Assembly: GCF_001425355.1 (NCBI RefSeq)
Contig: NZ_LMQN01000012.1
Span: 544,034-608,033, forward strand
Length of the DNA stretch: 64,000 bases
Direction of reading: 5' to 3'
Source of the DNA: Chryseobacterium sp. Leaf405
Lineage (GTDB): Bacteria > Bacteroidota > Bacteroidia > Flavobacteriales > Weeksellaceae
The notes below the pieces were generated by a model. That model saw nothing but the letters and a program-made list of their open reading frames with translations, had not been told where the DNA came from and made no database searches. Below, piece by piece: positions 34,742 to 43,735 of the stretch; position 1 is the stretch's first letter, and each line of letters starts with the position of its first letter. The position numbers were made by a program, and so were the translations under genes.

Positions 34742-35476
34742 ATGTCTGTAGAAATATTTTATGTCATTCTTTTTTTCGTCGCATTCTTGTACGCAGCAGT
34801 CGGACACGGCGGTGCCAGTGGTTATTTGGCATTAATGGCTTTGTATGGCGTTGCGCCCGAAGAGATGAAACCGACAGCTTTGGTTCTCAATCTTTTTGTT
34901 TCATTGACTTCATTTATTCAGTATTATCGTGGCGGTTATTTCTCCAAAAAACTCTTTATACCGATTGCTGCAGCCTCGATTCCGCTGGCATTTATTGGAG
35001 GAATGATTACGGTTGAAGAAAATATTTACAAACGAATTCTTGGGATTTTACTTCTGTTTCCGGTTATCCGTTTTTTCTTTTTTAAAAATGTAGAAGACAG
35101 CGAATTGAAACCTCACAATACTACAATCGCAGTTGTCACAGGTGGAGTTGTAGGTTTACTTTCCGGAATGATTGGCATTGGTGGCGGAATCATTCTTTCA
35201 CCCATTTTGTTATTGCTTTGCTGGACGAATCAAAAGCAAACCGCAGCAATCAGCGCCGCTTTTATCTTCGTTAATTCTATAGCAGGACTTGGCGGAATGA
35301 TTACTCAGGGAATATCGTTTACCGGCGATATGATAATGTATATTGTTGTGGCATTCAGCGGTGGATTATTGGGGGCGTATTTAGGTTCAAAAAAATTCAA
35401 TCAGAATGTTTTGAAATATGTTTTGGCTACGGTTTTACTGATGGCATCTTATAAATTATTATTAACAAAAGCTTAG
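34742..35476 (+). CDS. TauE/SafE family sulfite/anion exporter
   Basis: 244 residues with about seven or eight membrane segments and the family motifs AAVGHGGASGYLALMAL and GMIGIGGGIILSPI. Family members export sulfite or sulfoacetate-like anions. Its place inside a Moco operon next to a sulfite-oxidase-fold protein suggests sulfite or another sulfur anion made during Moco sulfuration or used by a molybdoenzyme, but this is inference. Confidence 0.85.
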   Translation: MSVEIFYVILFFVAFLYAAVGHGGASGYLALMALYGVAPEEMKPTALVLNLFVSLTSFIQYYRGGYFSKKLFIPIAAASIPLAFIGGMITVEENIYKRILGILLLFPVIRFFFFKNVEDSELKPHNTTIAVVTGGVVGLLSGMIGIGGGIILSPILLLLCWTNQKQTAAISAAFIFVNSIAGLGGMITQGISFTGDMIMYIVVAFSGGLLGAYLGSKKFNQNVLKYVLATVLLMASYKLLLTKA

Positions 35477-35477
35477 T

Positions 35478-35975
35478 ATGAAAATTCTATCACTTATTAT
35501 TTTATTTTTGGGTTTAACATTAAACGCACAGGCTTCCAAATCGATTTCTGTAATGGGAGATGTCGTGAAACCACTGACAATCAGTTTTAATGATTTGAAA
35601 AGTTATCAGACACATTCTCTCGACAGTTTGGTGATTTACAATCATAAAATGGAATATAAAAGCACGCTCAAAAAAATAAGTGGAGTTTTACTTAAAGATG
35701 TCTTGGCAAAAATTGATTTCAAAGCAGATTCTCCAAAATTATTAAGCGAATTTTACTTGGTTTGCATCGCCGATGATGGTTACAAAGTAGTCTTTTCCTG
35801 GAACGAAATTTTTAACAGTAGGAACGGAGACCAGGCGCTCATCGTGACTGAGCTTAACGGTTCTGATGTTTCTCAACTAAAAGAAAATATAATGTTAGTT
35901 ACGCCAACCGACAAAGCAACCGGAAGAAGATATGTGAAAAATCTTTCCGGAATTTTAATTCAACAAGTGAAATAA
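35478..35975 (+). CDS. Small secreted protein with SUOX-like molybdopterin-binding fold
   Basis: 165 residues with a signal peptide (LSLIILFLGLTLNAQA). The body follows the pattern of the oxidoreductase molybdopterin-binding (SUOX) domain: VMGDVVKPLTISFNDLKSYQ, then GVLLKDVLAKI, ADDGYKVVFSWNEIF, VTPTDKATGRRYVKNLSGILI. The Cys that ligates molybdenum in real sulfite oxidases is not present, and the domain is short, so it may not carry the cofactor. It lies 1 bp after the TauE/SafE gene and 2 bp before moaD. Confidence 0.7.
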   Translation: MKILSLIILFLGLTLNAQASKSISVMGDVVKPLTISFNDLKSYQTHSLDSLVIYNHKMEYKSTLKKISGVLLKDVLAKIDFKADSPKLLSEFYLVCIADDGYKVVFSWNEIFNSRNGDQALIVTELNGSDVSQLKENIMLVTPTDKATGRRYVKNLSGILIQQVK

Positions 35976-35977
35976 TC

Positions 35978-36205
35978 ATGGAAATAAAAATAATTGCATT
36001 CGGTCAGATTGCAGAAATTACAGGAAAGGAATTGATGTTGGAAGCAGGAGATATTGATTCATTAAAACTTCATTTAATTCAAAAATTTCCCGAACTTTCG
36101 GATAAGAAATTGGCGTTTGCAGTCAATAAAAAATTAACACAGAATAATGTAACTTTAAATCAAAATGATGTTGTGGCTCTGATGCCGCCTTATTCCGGAG
36201 GATAA
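35978..36205 (+). CDS. moaD: Molybdopterin synthase sulfur-carrier subunit MoaD
   Basis: 75 residues of the ubiquitin-like MoaD/ThiS fold, ending in the functional Gly-Gly (MPPYSGG). The C-terminal glycine is adenylated by MoeB and then carries the sulfur. It is adjacent to moeB (1 bp) and near moaE, its synthase partner. Confidence 0.93.
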   Translation: MEIKIIAFGQIAEITGKELMLEAGDIDSLKLHLIQKFPELSDKKLAFAVNKKLTQNNVTLNQNDVVALMPPYSGG

Positions 36206-36206
36206 A

Positions 36207-37328
36207 ATGGAAAATGATAACGAAAGATATGCCCGACATTATGCTTTGTCTGACTTCGGTTTTGAAGGTCAGCATAAACTGCTGAATGCAAAAGTTTTGG
36301 TGATTGGCGCTGGCGGTTTAGGTTGTCCGGTTTTACAATATTTGGTGGCTGCAGGAGTTGGAACGATTGGAATTGCAGACCACGACCATATTTCGTTAAG
36401 CAATCTTCAGCGGCAAACTTTGTATTCTACAGACGATGTTGGAAAAAAGAAGGTAGAAGTAGCTTTTTTAAAACTTGAGCAATTAAATACGGAAATTAAT
36501 ATTACAACGTATCCGATAGAATTAACGTCAAAAAATGCCTGGAATATCATTTCAGAATATGAAATTATTGTCGATTGTACCGATAATTTTGCGACTCGTT
36601 ATCTGATAAATGATGCGTGTGTTCTTTTAAATAAACCTTTAGTATTCGGAGCAATTTATAAATATGAAGGTCAGGTTGCTGTATTTAATTTAAATTTAAA
36701 AAAGAGCAAACCTGTAAATTACAGAAATCTTTTTCCCAATCCTCCAAAACCGGAAGATGTTCAGAATTGCAATGAGGTAGGGGTTTTAGGCGTACTTCCT
36801 GGAATGATTGGGATGATGCAGGCGAATGAAGTCATTAAATTAATTACAGGTTTAGGCGACGTTTTGGATGGAAAACTTTTAACATTCAATATGCTTAATT
36901 ATGAGATTTTCACCGTTGATATTTCCAATGAAGATTCGGTTGAAAATTTGATTCCTGAAAATAGGGAAGCTTTCGAATTAACCGATTATGAGTTTCTTTG
37001 TGGAATTTCAATTAAAAATATCGAAGATTTAAGTCCGGATGATTTCATTAAAAAAAATTCGGCGGAAAATACAATTACTATTGATGTTCGAGAAGTCGGA
37101 GAACTGCCAAAAGCTGATTTTGAGCATATTCAGATTCCACTTTCAGAATTAAATGATAAATTGACTGAAATAAAACGTGAACACATTATTTTATTCTGTC
37201 AAAGTGGAAAAAGAAGTTTGAAAGCGGCGGAGATTTTGATGGAATATTTCGGAACTCAAAAAAAGATAAGCCATCTGAAAGGTGGAATGACAGCGTTAGA
37301 GCAGAGAAAAAATGAGCAGAACAATTAA
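36207..37328 (+). CDS. moeB: MoeB/ThiF adenylyltransferase with C-terminal rhodanese domain
   Basis: 373 residues. The N-terminal E1-like domain has the nucleotide-binding VLVIGAGGLGCPV, the LQRQTLYS motif and IVDCTDNFATRYLINDA. It activates the MoaD C-terminus with ATP. From about residue 270 there is a rhodanese domain with active Cys in LFCQSGKRSLKAA, which can supply sulfur directly, as in MoeBR/MOCS3 proteins. The zinc CxxC pairs of other ThiF members seem to be absent. Its end overlaps moaE by 17 bp. Confidence 0.9.
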   Translation: MENDNERYARHYALSDFGFEGQHKLLNAKVLVIGAGGLGCPVLQYLVAAGVGTIGIADHDHISLSNLQRQTLYSTDDVGKKKVEVAFLKLEQLNTEINITTYPIELTSKNAWNIISEYEIIVDCTDNFATRYLINDACVLLNKPLVFGAIYKYEGQVAVFNLNLKKSKPVNYRNLFPNPPKPEDVQNCNEVGVLGVLPGMIGMMQANEVIKLITGLGDVLDGKLLTFNMLNYEIFTVDISNEDSVENLIPENREAFELTDYEFLCGISIKNIEDLSPDDFIKKNSAENTITIDVREVGELPKADFEHIQIPLSELNDKLTEIKREHIILFCQSGKRSLKAAEILMEYFGTQKKISHLKGGMTALEQRKNEQNN

Positions 37329-37752
37329 AAATATATTTAATGAAGGACCGATCAGTCCAACTTTTATTTCTGAAAGTATTGCAAAGCATGCCTCGAAAAA
37401 AGAAATCGGTGCGCACAGCATTTTTCTCGGACAGATTCGGGAGGATGTTGTTGGTGGCAAAACCGTTACAGCAATTGAATACACGGCGTATGAAGAAATG
37501 GTTTTGGAAAAGATGCACGAGATTCGTGAAGCGATATTTGTAAAATATGATCTTACTTGTATGCACGTTCATCACAGTTTGGGAATCATAAATGCAGGTG
37601 AGATTTGCCTTTTTGTTTTTACCTCATCAAAACACAGAATTGCAGCAATGGAAGCCTGTAATGAAATTGTAGAACTTATAAAATCAGAGCTTCAGATTTG
37701 GGGCAGAGAAATTTTTAATGATGAATCTCATCAGTGGAAAGTAAATAAATAA
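37312..37752 (+). CDS. moaE: Molybdopterin synthase catalytic subunit MoaE
   Basis: 146 residues. It converts cPMP to molybdopterin with sulfur from MoaD. Recognised by GAHSIFLGQIREDVVGG, the conserved EYTAYEEMV, VHHSLGIINAGEICLFV, CNEIVELIKSELQIWGRE and the terminal W-K. The start ATG 37312 lies inside the end of moeB. Confidence 0.93.
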   Translation: MSRTIKNIFNEGPISPTFISESIAKHASKKEIGAHSIFLGQIREDVVGGKTVTAIEYTAYEEMVLEKMHEIREAIFVKYDLTCMHVHHSLGIINAGEICLFVFTSSKHRIAAMEACNEIVELIKSELQIWGREIFNDESHQWKVNK

Positions 37753-37753
37753 T

Positions 37754-38662
37754 ATGGTCGACATTACACATAAATCATCCACACTTCGTAAGGCGATTGC
37801 GACAGCGACAGTGAAAACTTCTTCTCTTGAAACCATTTCGGCAATTGAAAACCGGACGGTTCCGAAAGGTGATATTTTTGAATTTTCCCGGGCTTCGGCA
37901 TTGTTTGCGGTAAAAAAAACAAGTGATGTTATTCCGGATTGTCATCCGTTGCCGGTAGAATTTACTTCCATTACTTTTAAAATAGAAAATTTATCGGTTA
38001 TTATTTCTGTTGAAGTTCATACCATTTATAAAACCGGAGTTGAGGTGGAGGCGATGCACGGCGCATCTGTAGCAGCATTGGTGATGTACGATATGCTGAA
38101 ACCGATTGATAAAAATGTGGAAATCCAGAACATCCGTTTGCTGGAAAAACAAGGCGGAAAATCTGACAGTAACAAATTTATTAATTCTAATTTGAAAACG
38201 GCTGTCATTGTTTGTTCAGATTCTGCATTTAAAGGAGAAAAAGAAGATACATCGGGCAAAACGATTTGTAATTTATTAGAAAAATATCAAATTAATGATA
38301 TTGATTACCAGATTATTCATGATGATTTTAATACCATCCAGTCTTCGTTGATTGGCTGTAAAGAAAAGAATTTTGATTTGGTTATTTTCACCGGCGGAAC
38401 AGGACTTTCATCCAGAGATGTCACTCCGGATGCAGTTTTACCGTTAATTGACAGAAATATTCCCGGAATTATGGAAACCGCCAGAAGTTACGGACAACAG
38501 CGAATAAAAACGGCGATGCTTTCACGCGGAGTTGCAGGATTTTCAGGAAAAACATTGGTTTTGACTTTACCAGGCTCCAAAAAAGCAGTAGAAGAATCTA
38601 TGGAAGCACTTTTTCCTCAGCTATTGCACGTTTTTCAATTGAATGAGAATCAGATTCATTAA
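37754..38662 (+). CDS. moaCB: MoaC-MogA/MoaB fusion protein
   Basis: 302 residues. Residues 1-140 are cyclic pyranopterin synthase MoaC: MVDITHKSSTLRKA, DCHPLPVEF, TGVEVEAMHGASVAALVMYDM. From about residue 150 there is a MogA/MoaB-type molybdopterin adenylyltransferase: AVIVCSDSAFKG, LVIFTGGTGLSSRDVTPDA, LPGSKKAVEESME. The two domains catalyse the first and a late step of Moco synthesis. The fusion is known in some Bacteroidota. It is the last gene of the Moco operon. Confidence 0.92.
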   Translation: MVDITHKSSTLRKAIATATVKTSSLETISAIENRTVPKGDIFEFSRASALFAVKKTSDVIPDCHPLPVEFTSITFKIENLSVIISVEVHTIYKTGVEVEAMHGASVAALVMYDMLKPIDKNVEIQNIRLLEKQGGKSDSNKFINSNLKTAVIVCSDSAFKGEKEDTSGKTICNLLEKYQINDIDYQIIHDDFNTIQSSLIGCKEKNFDLVIFTGGTGLSSRDVTPDAVLPLIDRNIPGIMETARSYGQQRIKTAMLSRGVAGFSGKTLVLTLPGSKKAVEESMEALFPQLLHVFQLNENQIH

Positions 38663-38699
38663 AGAAAATATCCTAAATATTTGATCAAATGAGATAAAT

Positions 38700-39836
38700 T
38701 TATGTTCGCAACTGATGGACTAGTTCGGTAACTTTTTTAATGGTAAAATCAATTTCCTCTAACGTTGTAAACCGTCCAAGGCTAAAGCGAATGGAACTCA
38801 AAGCATCGTCGTCTGATAAACCTAAAGCTTTCAGAACGTGCGAAGGTTTTGAGGTTACAGACGAGCAGGCAGAACCGTTTGAAACCGAAATATTTCCTAA
38901 AGACATAATCAGCTGTTCAGACCAAACTCCTGGAAAACAGATATTGGTTGTGTTATACATTCGGTGACTGACTGAGCCGTTTACAAAACTGTCTTCAATT
39001 TTCAACAATTCTGTTTCAAGTTTATCCCGAAGTTGGCTGATTCTTATTTCATCATCTTTCATTTCTGCCTGTGCAATTTCGCAGGCTTTTCCCAAACCGA
39101 TAATTCCGGGTACATTTAAAGTTCCGCTTCGGTAATTTTTCTGTTGACCGCCGCCGTGAATCTGAGCATTAAGTTTAAGCTTAGATTGATTCGAAACATA
39201 CAGCGCTCCAATTCCTTTCGGACCGTAGAATTTATGAGCTGATATCGTCAACATATCTATCCCCAAATCAGTGACATCTATTGGTATTTTGCCGACAGCC
39301 TGAGTGGTATCACATAAAATAATCGCACCTTTGGAATGGGCAATTTCTGATATTTTTTTAATGTTTTGTATCGTTCCTGTTTCATTATTTACCATCATAA
39401 CAATGACAATGAGGGTGTTATCATCAATTTGATTTTTGAGATTTTCAATATTGATAAGACCATCTTGTTCTACAGGTTCATATTTGACATCATAACCAGC
39501 GGCTTCCATAAAAGCACAGGTATCTAAAACCGCTGAATGTTCGGTTGAAAATGTGATGATTTTTTTTCGGTCTAAATGCTGTAATCCCTTTATTGCTAAA
39601 TTGATACTTTCCGTTGCGCCGGATGTGAAAATAATTTCATTCTGTTTGGCTCCGATAAGGTTTGCTGTCTGAAAGGTCGCATTTTCTACAGCTTCTTTCA
39701 CGTTCAAACCATCGAGATGTATGCTGTTGGCATTTGAATAATATTCGGTAAAATAGGGAAGCATCGCATCCAACACACGCGGATCTATTTTTGTAGTGGC
39801 GTTATTATCCAGATATATCCTCTGATCGTTTAGCAT
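38700..39836 (-). CDS. Cysteine desulfurase (NifS/IscS-like)
   Basis: 378 residues. A PLP enzyme that takes sulfur from cysteine. PLP Lys in TISAHKFYGPKG, active Cys in SVSNGSACSS near residue 325, N-terminal YLDNNATTKID. It ends 37 bp from the Moco operon end on the opposite strand. The short active-site loop is of the NifS/IscS class, so it could load the MoeB rhodanese or XdhC sulfuration. That role is inferred from position. Confidence 0.92.
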   Translation of the reverse strand: MLNDQRIYLDNNATTKIDPRVLDAMLPYFTEYYSNANSIHLDGLNVKEAVENATFQTANLIGAKQNEIIFTSGATESINLAIKGLQHLDRKKIITFSTEHSAVLDTCAFMEAAGYDVKYEPVEQDGLINIENLKNQIDDNTLIVIVMMVNNETGTIQNIKKISEIAHSKGAIILCDTTQAVGKIPIDVTDLGIDMLTISAHKFYGPKGIGALYVSNQSKLKLNAQIHGGGQQKNYRSGTLNVPGIIGLGKACEIAQAEMKDDEIRISQLRDKLETELLKIEDSFVNGSVSHRMYNTTNICFPGVWSEQLIMSLGNISVSNGSACSSVTSKPSHVLKALGLSDDDALSSIRFSLGRFTTLEEIDFTIKKVTELVHQLRT

Positions 39837-40027
39837 AAAATTCTAAATGTTTTCAGTAATTTTTCTCAAGTTAAAAAATCAAATCGAGATAAAAAATTCT
39901 TCTTTTAAAATGTTAGTTTTTTAACTTCGAAATACAATATTATTAAGGGAGAAAACTTATGCAATTTTCTCTGACTAAATGATAAAATTCTCAAAATTAT
40001 TACTTCATCGAAAGTCCTTTTTTATAG

Positions 40028-40441
40028 TCATAAATCAGCTGAAAGCTCATCCATCTGTTTTCGGACAAATCCTTCCTTATCCTTCTTTGTCTCGTCCAAT
40101 ACCCATCTTTGATTTTCGGGAATTTCAGAATATTTTTCCGCCCATAAATTGATTTCAATTAACAGTGGAAGTAGATTAATCCCCTTTTCTGTAAGTTTAT
40201 ACAAGACTTTTGCTTTGCTGTCCGGATGATTCTGCTTACTGATGATGCCGTTTTCTTCAAGCATTAAAAGACGTGATGCCAGAATATTGGTAGCGATTTT
40301 CTCCTCAGATTTTAAAAAATCACCATAGGTACATTGTTTTGAAAACATAAGATCCCTCACGATCAGCAAAGACCATTTATCACCCCAAACATCTAATGAA
40401 CTGCTGATAGGGCAGTCTGACCGCTTTTTTGTAGTTGACAT
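40028..40441 (-). CDS. HxlR family transcriptional regulator (YodB/QorR-like)
   Basis: A 137-residue winged-helix repressor. The HxlR signature runs CPISSSLDVWGDKWSLLIVRDL, whose Cys10 is the position used for redox or quinone sensing in YodB and QorR. It is divergent from an operon with an old yellow enzyme and a quinone reductase. Two matching operators lie between them. The likely function is derepression of that operon by electrophiles or quinones. Confidence 0.9.
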   Translation of the reverse strand: MSTTKKRSDCPISSSLDVWGDKWSLLIVRDLMFSKQCTYGDFLKSEEKIATNILASRLLMLEENGIISKQNHPDSKAKVLYKLTEKGINLLPLLIEINLWAEKYSEIPENQRWVLDETKKDKEGFVRKQMDELSADL

Positions 40442-40472
40442 AAATTTATTTTAATAAATATTAAAAAATCCA

Positions 40473-40520
40473 CTTGCGTTTCAAAAGTAATTATTTACCT
40501 TTGTACTTGCAAAACGCAAG
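40473..40520 (+). promoter_or_regulatory. Promoter with two HxlR operators
   Basis: Minus-33 TTG (40474-40476), 19-bp spacer, minus-7 TACCTTTG (40496-40503), a textbook Bacteroidota promoter. An inverted repeat CTTGCAAAACGCAAG lies at 40506-40520, and its reverse complement is closely matched by CTTGCGTTTCAAAAG at 40473-40487. The sites cover the minus-33 and start regions, 33 bp apart. Confidence 0.7.
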
Positions 40521-40548
40521 CAAATTTACGAATTTAATTTTAATAATA

Positions 40549-41640
40549 ATGGAAAACATACTTTTTGATGCTTTTAAAAGCGATAATCTGGATTTAAAAA
40601 ACCGAATCGTAATGGCTCCGATGACCAGAAGCCGTTCCGATAATCAGGAACACAAAGCTACCGGACTTACAGCACAATATTACGAGCAAAGAGCATCGGC
40701 AGGCTTGATTATAACGGAAGGAACCTTCATCAGTCCCGAAGCTGTCGGCGTTGTCAACGTTCCGGGAATCTACACTCAGCAGCAAATTGACGGCTGGAAG
40801 CTAAGCACAGAAGCCGTTCACAAAAAAGGAGGTAAAATCTTCGCTCAACTCTGGCATACCGGCGCTTATTCGCATCCGGATCTTCACGAGGGCAAAAACC
40901 CATTGGCACCTTCCAACGTCAATCCTGAGCAGCAGATTTTTACACCGACAGGTTTCCAGCTTTCCGGAGAGCCACAGCCTATGACAACAGAAGATATCAA
41001 ACGAACAGTCAATGATTTTAAACAGGCGGCAGTTAATGCTTTTGAAGCAGGTTTCGATGGAGTAGAACTTCACGGAGCCAACGGTTATCTCCTACAGCAG
41101 TTTTTTAGCAAAAATAGCAACCTGAGAACCGATGAATACGGTGGTTCAGTAGAAAACAGGGCAAGAATTCTTTTTGAAATTCTGGATGCCATCAGAGAAG
41201 TAGCAGATCTCCGAAAAGTCGCTGTCCGTCTGAATCCTTCTCTCAACGGTATTATGGGAATTTTGGTGGATGACGAAACGATTGAGCTTTACAACTACAT
41301 TGTCAACAGATTAAACGATTATAATCTGGCATATTTACACCTTATAGAGCCATTCACCGATGTTTCCGGGAATTCCGAAGCGATCCAGGAAGTGGCAAAA
41401 CATTTCCGTAAAATCTACAAAGGAACCATTATTATCAACCGTGGTTTTAACAAAGATACGGCTACGAAAGTTCTTCAGGACGGCGATGCGGATCTGGTTT
41501 CTTTTGGGGTTCCGTTTATTGCAAATCCAGATTTGGTAGAACGTTTCAAGACCAATGCACCGCTTAGTCAGCCGGAAGAGAGTACTTTTTACACACCGGG
41601 CGAAAAAGGATATACAGATTATCCTGTGCTTCAGAATTAG
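40549..41640 (+). CDS. Old yellow enzyme family alkene reductase
   Basis: 363 residues of the NADPH/FMN old yellow enzyme family. Motifs: KNRIVMAPMTRSRS, AQLWHTGAY, GVELHGANGYLLQQF (His and Asn pair for substrate), YGGSVENRAR and VSFGVPFIANPDLVERF. It reduces alpha,beta-unsaturated carbonyls, nitro groups or quinones. ATG 40549 is downstream of the predicted start site; the upstream ATG at 40474 lies within the operator and is rejected. First gene of the HxlR-controlled operon. Confidence 0.93.
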   Translation: MENILFDAFKSDNLDLKNRIVMAPMTRSRSDNQEHKATGLTAQYYEQRASAGLIITEGTFISPEAVGVVNVPGIYTQQQIDGWKLSTEAVHKKGGKIFAQLWHTGAYSHPDLHEGKNPLAPSNVNPEQQIFTPTGFQLSGEPQPMTTEDIKRTVNDFKQAAVNAFEAGFDGVELHGANGYLLQQFFSKNSNLRTDEYGGSVENRARILFEILDAIREVADLRKVAVRLNPSLNGIMGILVDDETIELYNYIVNRLNDYNLAYLHLIEPFTDVSGNSEAIQEVAKHFRKIYKGTIIINRGFNKDTATKVLQDGDADLVSFGVPFIANPDLVERFKTNAPLSQPEESTFYTPGEKGYTDYPVLQN

Positions 41641-41642
41641 AA

Positions 41643-41735
41643 TGATTTGGGCGACCGGGCGGGCTTTTCGCTATATCTTTTGTTCCGCTGAAGCTCCACA
41701 AAAGGATGTCGCTGCAATCCCTGTCGCAGATCGTT
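41643..41735. repeat. Dispersed GC-rich repeat element
   Basis: A non-coding stretch containing GGGCGACCGGGCGGGC, TTTTCGCTATATCTTTTG and GGATGTCGCTGCAATCCCTG. It can fold around TATCTTTTGT with ACAAAAGGAT. Its wording is like elements I recall between genes in Chryseobacterium-like genomes. It is more GC-rich than its surroundings. Confidence 0.55.
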
Positions 41736-41760
41736 CATCAAAACAAACATTCATCTCATT

Positions 41761-41798
41761 CACCATCAAAATAGATTTCAATTTTGATGGTGAATTTT
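41761..41798 (+). terminator. Hairpin between the alkene reductase and the SDR genes
   Basis: A perfect 12-bp stem, CACCATCAAAAT (41761-41772) with ATTTTGATGGTG (41781-41792), then AATTTT. It would end or attenuate the transcript before the SDR gene. Confidence 0.65.
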
Positions 41799-41815
41799 AA
41801 ACAAAAATAATTGCT

Positions 41816-42583
41816 ATGAATCTAAAAGGAAAAACAATTCTTATTACGGGTGGTGCTTCAGGAATCGGATTTGAAGCCGCAAAACAATTTTTAGAGATTG
41901 GCGCTAAAGTCATTGTGACAGGCAGAAATCAGGATAAACTGAACGATGCTAAAAAAAGATTTCCAAATCTTACAGTCATCAAAAGTGATGTTTCCAAAGC
42001 GGAAGATGCTAAGGCACTTTTTAAGAAAGTTTCTGAATTGGGTGGCATCGATATTCTGTATAATAATGCGGGAGTTGGTGTGCCGCCAATGAATTTAGGG
42101 ATTCCGAATGAGAAACACATTGAAAATGCAGCTTACGAAATGGAAGTGAATTATTTGGGGGTTATCCGTCTGAATAATTTGTTTTTAGAGATGCTGAATT
42201 CAAAAAAAGATGCGGCAATCATCAACACGACTTCTATCCTGAGCTATGTTCCATCTTTAACAGAAGCAACCTATTCTGCTACCAAAACAGCTTTGGCATT
42301 CTACACAAAATCGTTGAGAGAACACCTGAGAATCATCAAAAGCAATATCAAAATATTCGAACTGCTTCCGCCGGTCGTGGATACAGAAATGACTGCTGCT
42401 AGAACTGATAAGAAGATAACGCCTGCGGAACTTGTAAAAGCTTTAATTTCAGGATTACAAAAAGACCAATACACCATTCGAGTGGGAGACTCAAAAATCA
42501 TCTACTTCCTGCATCGTTTTTTTCCTAAATTAGCTTTTGGATTAGTGAACCCCAAAAATTCCGAACAGTCTCTGAAAAAATAA
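41816..42583 (+). CDS. Short-chain dehydrogenase/reductase
   Basis: 255 residues. NAD(P) motif TGGASGIG, NNAG, and the catalytic Ser-Tyr-Lys set (TTSIL, YSATK). Cytoplasmic. Located downstream of the alkene reductase with a hairpin between. The first part fits the DltE-like group of SDRs with an extended C-terminus. Substrate unknown; probably part of the electrophile response. Confidence 0.87.
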   Translation: MNLKGKTILITGGASGIGFEAAKQFLEIGAKVIVTGRNQDKLNDAKKRFPNLTVIKSDVSKAEDAKALFKKVSELGGIDILYNNAGVGVPPMNLGIPNEKHIENAAYEMEVNYLGVIRLNNLFLEMLNSKKDAAIINTTSILSYVPSLTEATYSATKTALAFYTKSLREHLRIIKSNIKIFELLPPVVDTEMTAARTDKKITPAELVKALISGLQKDQYTIRVGDSKIIYFLHRFFPKLAFGLVNPKNSEQSLKK

Positions 42584-42593
42584 AAATAATACT

Positions 42594-43595
42594 ATGAAAG
42601 CATACTATATCAAACAATATAAGAAAGGTGGCGATCTTCAGTTTGGTGATCTTCCTAATCCTACGATAAAGGACCATCAGGTTTTGGTGGAAATCCACGC
42701 TGCGAGTGTGAATCTTTTGGATTCAAAAATAAGAGACGGTGAGTTTAAAATATTGCTTCCCTACAAAATGCCGCTTGTCTTGGGGCATGATGTGGCTGGA
42801 ATCATTAGAGAAGTTGGTTCAAAAGTCAAAAATTTCAAAGTTGGAGACGAGATTTATTCCCGACCTTCGGATTATAATATCGGAACTTTTGCAGAATTTA
42901 TCGCTATAAACGAAGAAGATATAGCCCTAAAACCAAATAATCTGACGATGGAAGAAGCAGCATCTATTCCTTTGGTGGGCTTAACGGCTTGGCAGGCTTT
43001 GGTAGAAAAGGCAGATCTGAAAAAGGCAGATAAAGTATTCATCCAGGCGGGTTCCGGAGGTGTGGGAACATTTGCTATCCAGCTGGCTAAACATTTAGGA
43101 CTGAAGGTTACAACTACAGCGAGTGAAAAAAGTTTTGATTTTTTAAAAACCTTGGGAACAGATGTTTTAATTGACTATAAAACACAAAATTTTGAAGATA
43201 TCCTAACCGATTACGACTTTGTTCTGAACAGTCAGGATGCAAAAACGTTGTATAAATCATTTGATGTGGTGAAAAAAGGAGGGAAAATCATTTCAATTTC
43301 CGGACCGCCAACACCGCTGTTGGCAGATGAGCTCCATTTGCCGTGGTACATAAAGATTATTCTTAAATTTTTAAGCAGCAAAGTGAGAAATAAAGCCAAA
43401 AAGGAAGGAATCAATTACGATTTTCTTTTTATGAAAGCCAGTGGAAATCAGCTCAAAGAAATCACCAAATTAATAGAAACCGGGATTATAAGACCTGTTA
43501 TTGATAAAGTTTTTGAATTCAGTCAAACCAACGAAGCTATGAAATATGTGGAAAGTGGCCGGGCAAAGGGAAAAGTGGTCATAAAAATCAGATAA
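42594..43595 (+). CDS. Zinc-independent quinone oxidoreductase (MDR family)
   Basis: 333 residues of the medium-chain reductase family. An N-terminal GroES-like domain (VEIHAASVNLLDSKIRDGEF, LGHDVAGIIREVG) and a Rossmann domain (VFIQAGSGGVGTFAIQLAKHLG). Lacks the catalytic-zinc ligand pattern, so it belongs with quinone oxidoreductases using NADPH. It starts 10 bp after the SDR and ends the operon. Confidence 0.87.
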   Translation: MKAYYIKQYKKGGDLQFGDLPNPTIKDHQVLVEIHAASVNLLDSKIRDGEFKILLPYKMPLVLGHDVAGIIREVGSKVKNFKVGDEIYSRPSDYNIGTFAEFIAINEEDIALKPNNLTMEEAASIPLVGLTAWQALVEKADLKKADKVFIQAGSGGVGTFAIQLAKHLGLKVTTTASEKSFDFLKTLGTDVLIDYKTQNFEDILTDYDFVLNSQDAKTLYKSFDVVKKGGKIISISGPPTPLLADELHLPWYIKIILKFLSSKVRNKAKKEGINYDFLFMKASGNQLKEITKLIETGIIRPVIDKVFEFSQTNEAMKYVESGRAKGKVVIKIR

Positions 43596-43616
43596 TATTT
43601 TTATATACATTAAGAC

Positions 43617-43663
43617 TAAGGGAAAATAAAATCCGTTAATTGAACATATTCACTTTTCCCTTA
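43617..43663 (+). terminator. Possible terminator of the HxlR operon
   Basis: TAAGGGAAAA (43617-43626) pairs exactly with TTTTCCCTTA (43654-43663), but the loop is about 27 nt, so the call is weak. Confidence 0.35.
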
Positions 43664-43735
43664 ACATAATTTCTTTTACTCCACCTTTTGTAAAAATTAT
43701 AGAATTATATATTCCTGTTTTTCAAGTATATATTT

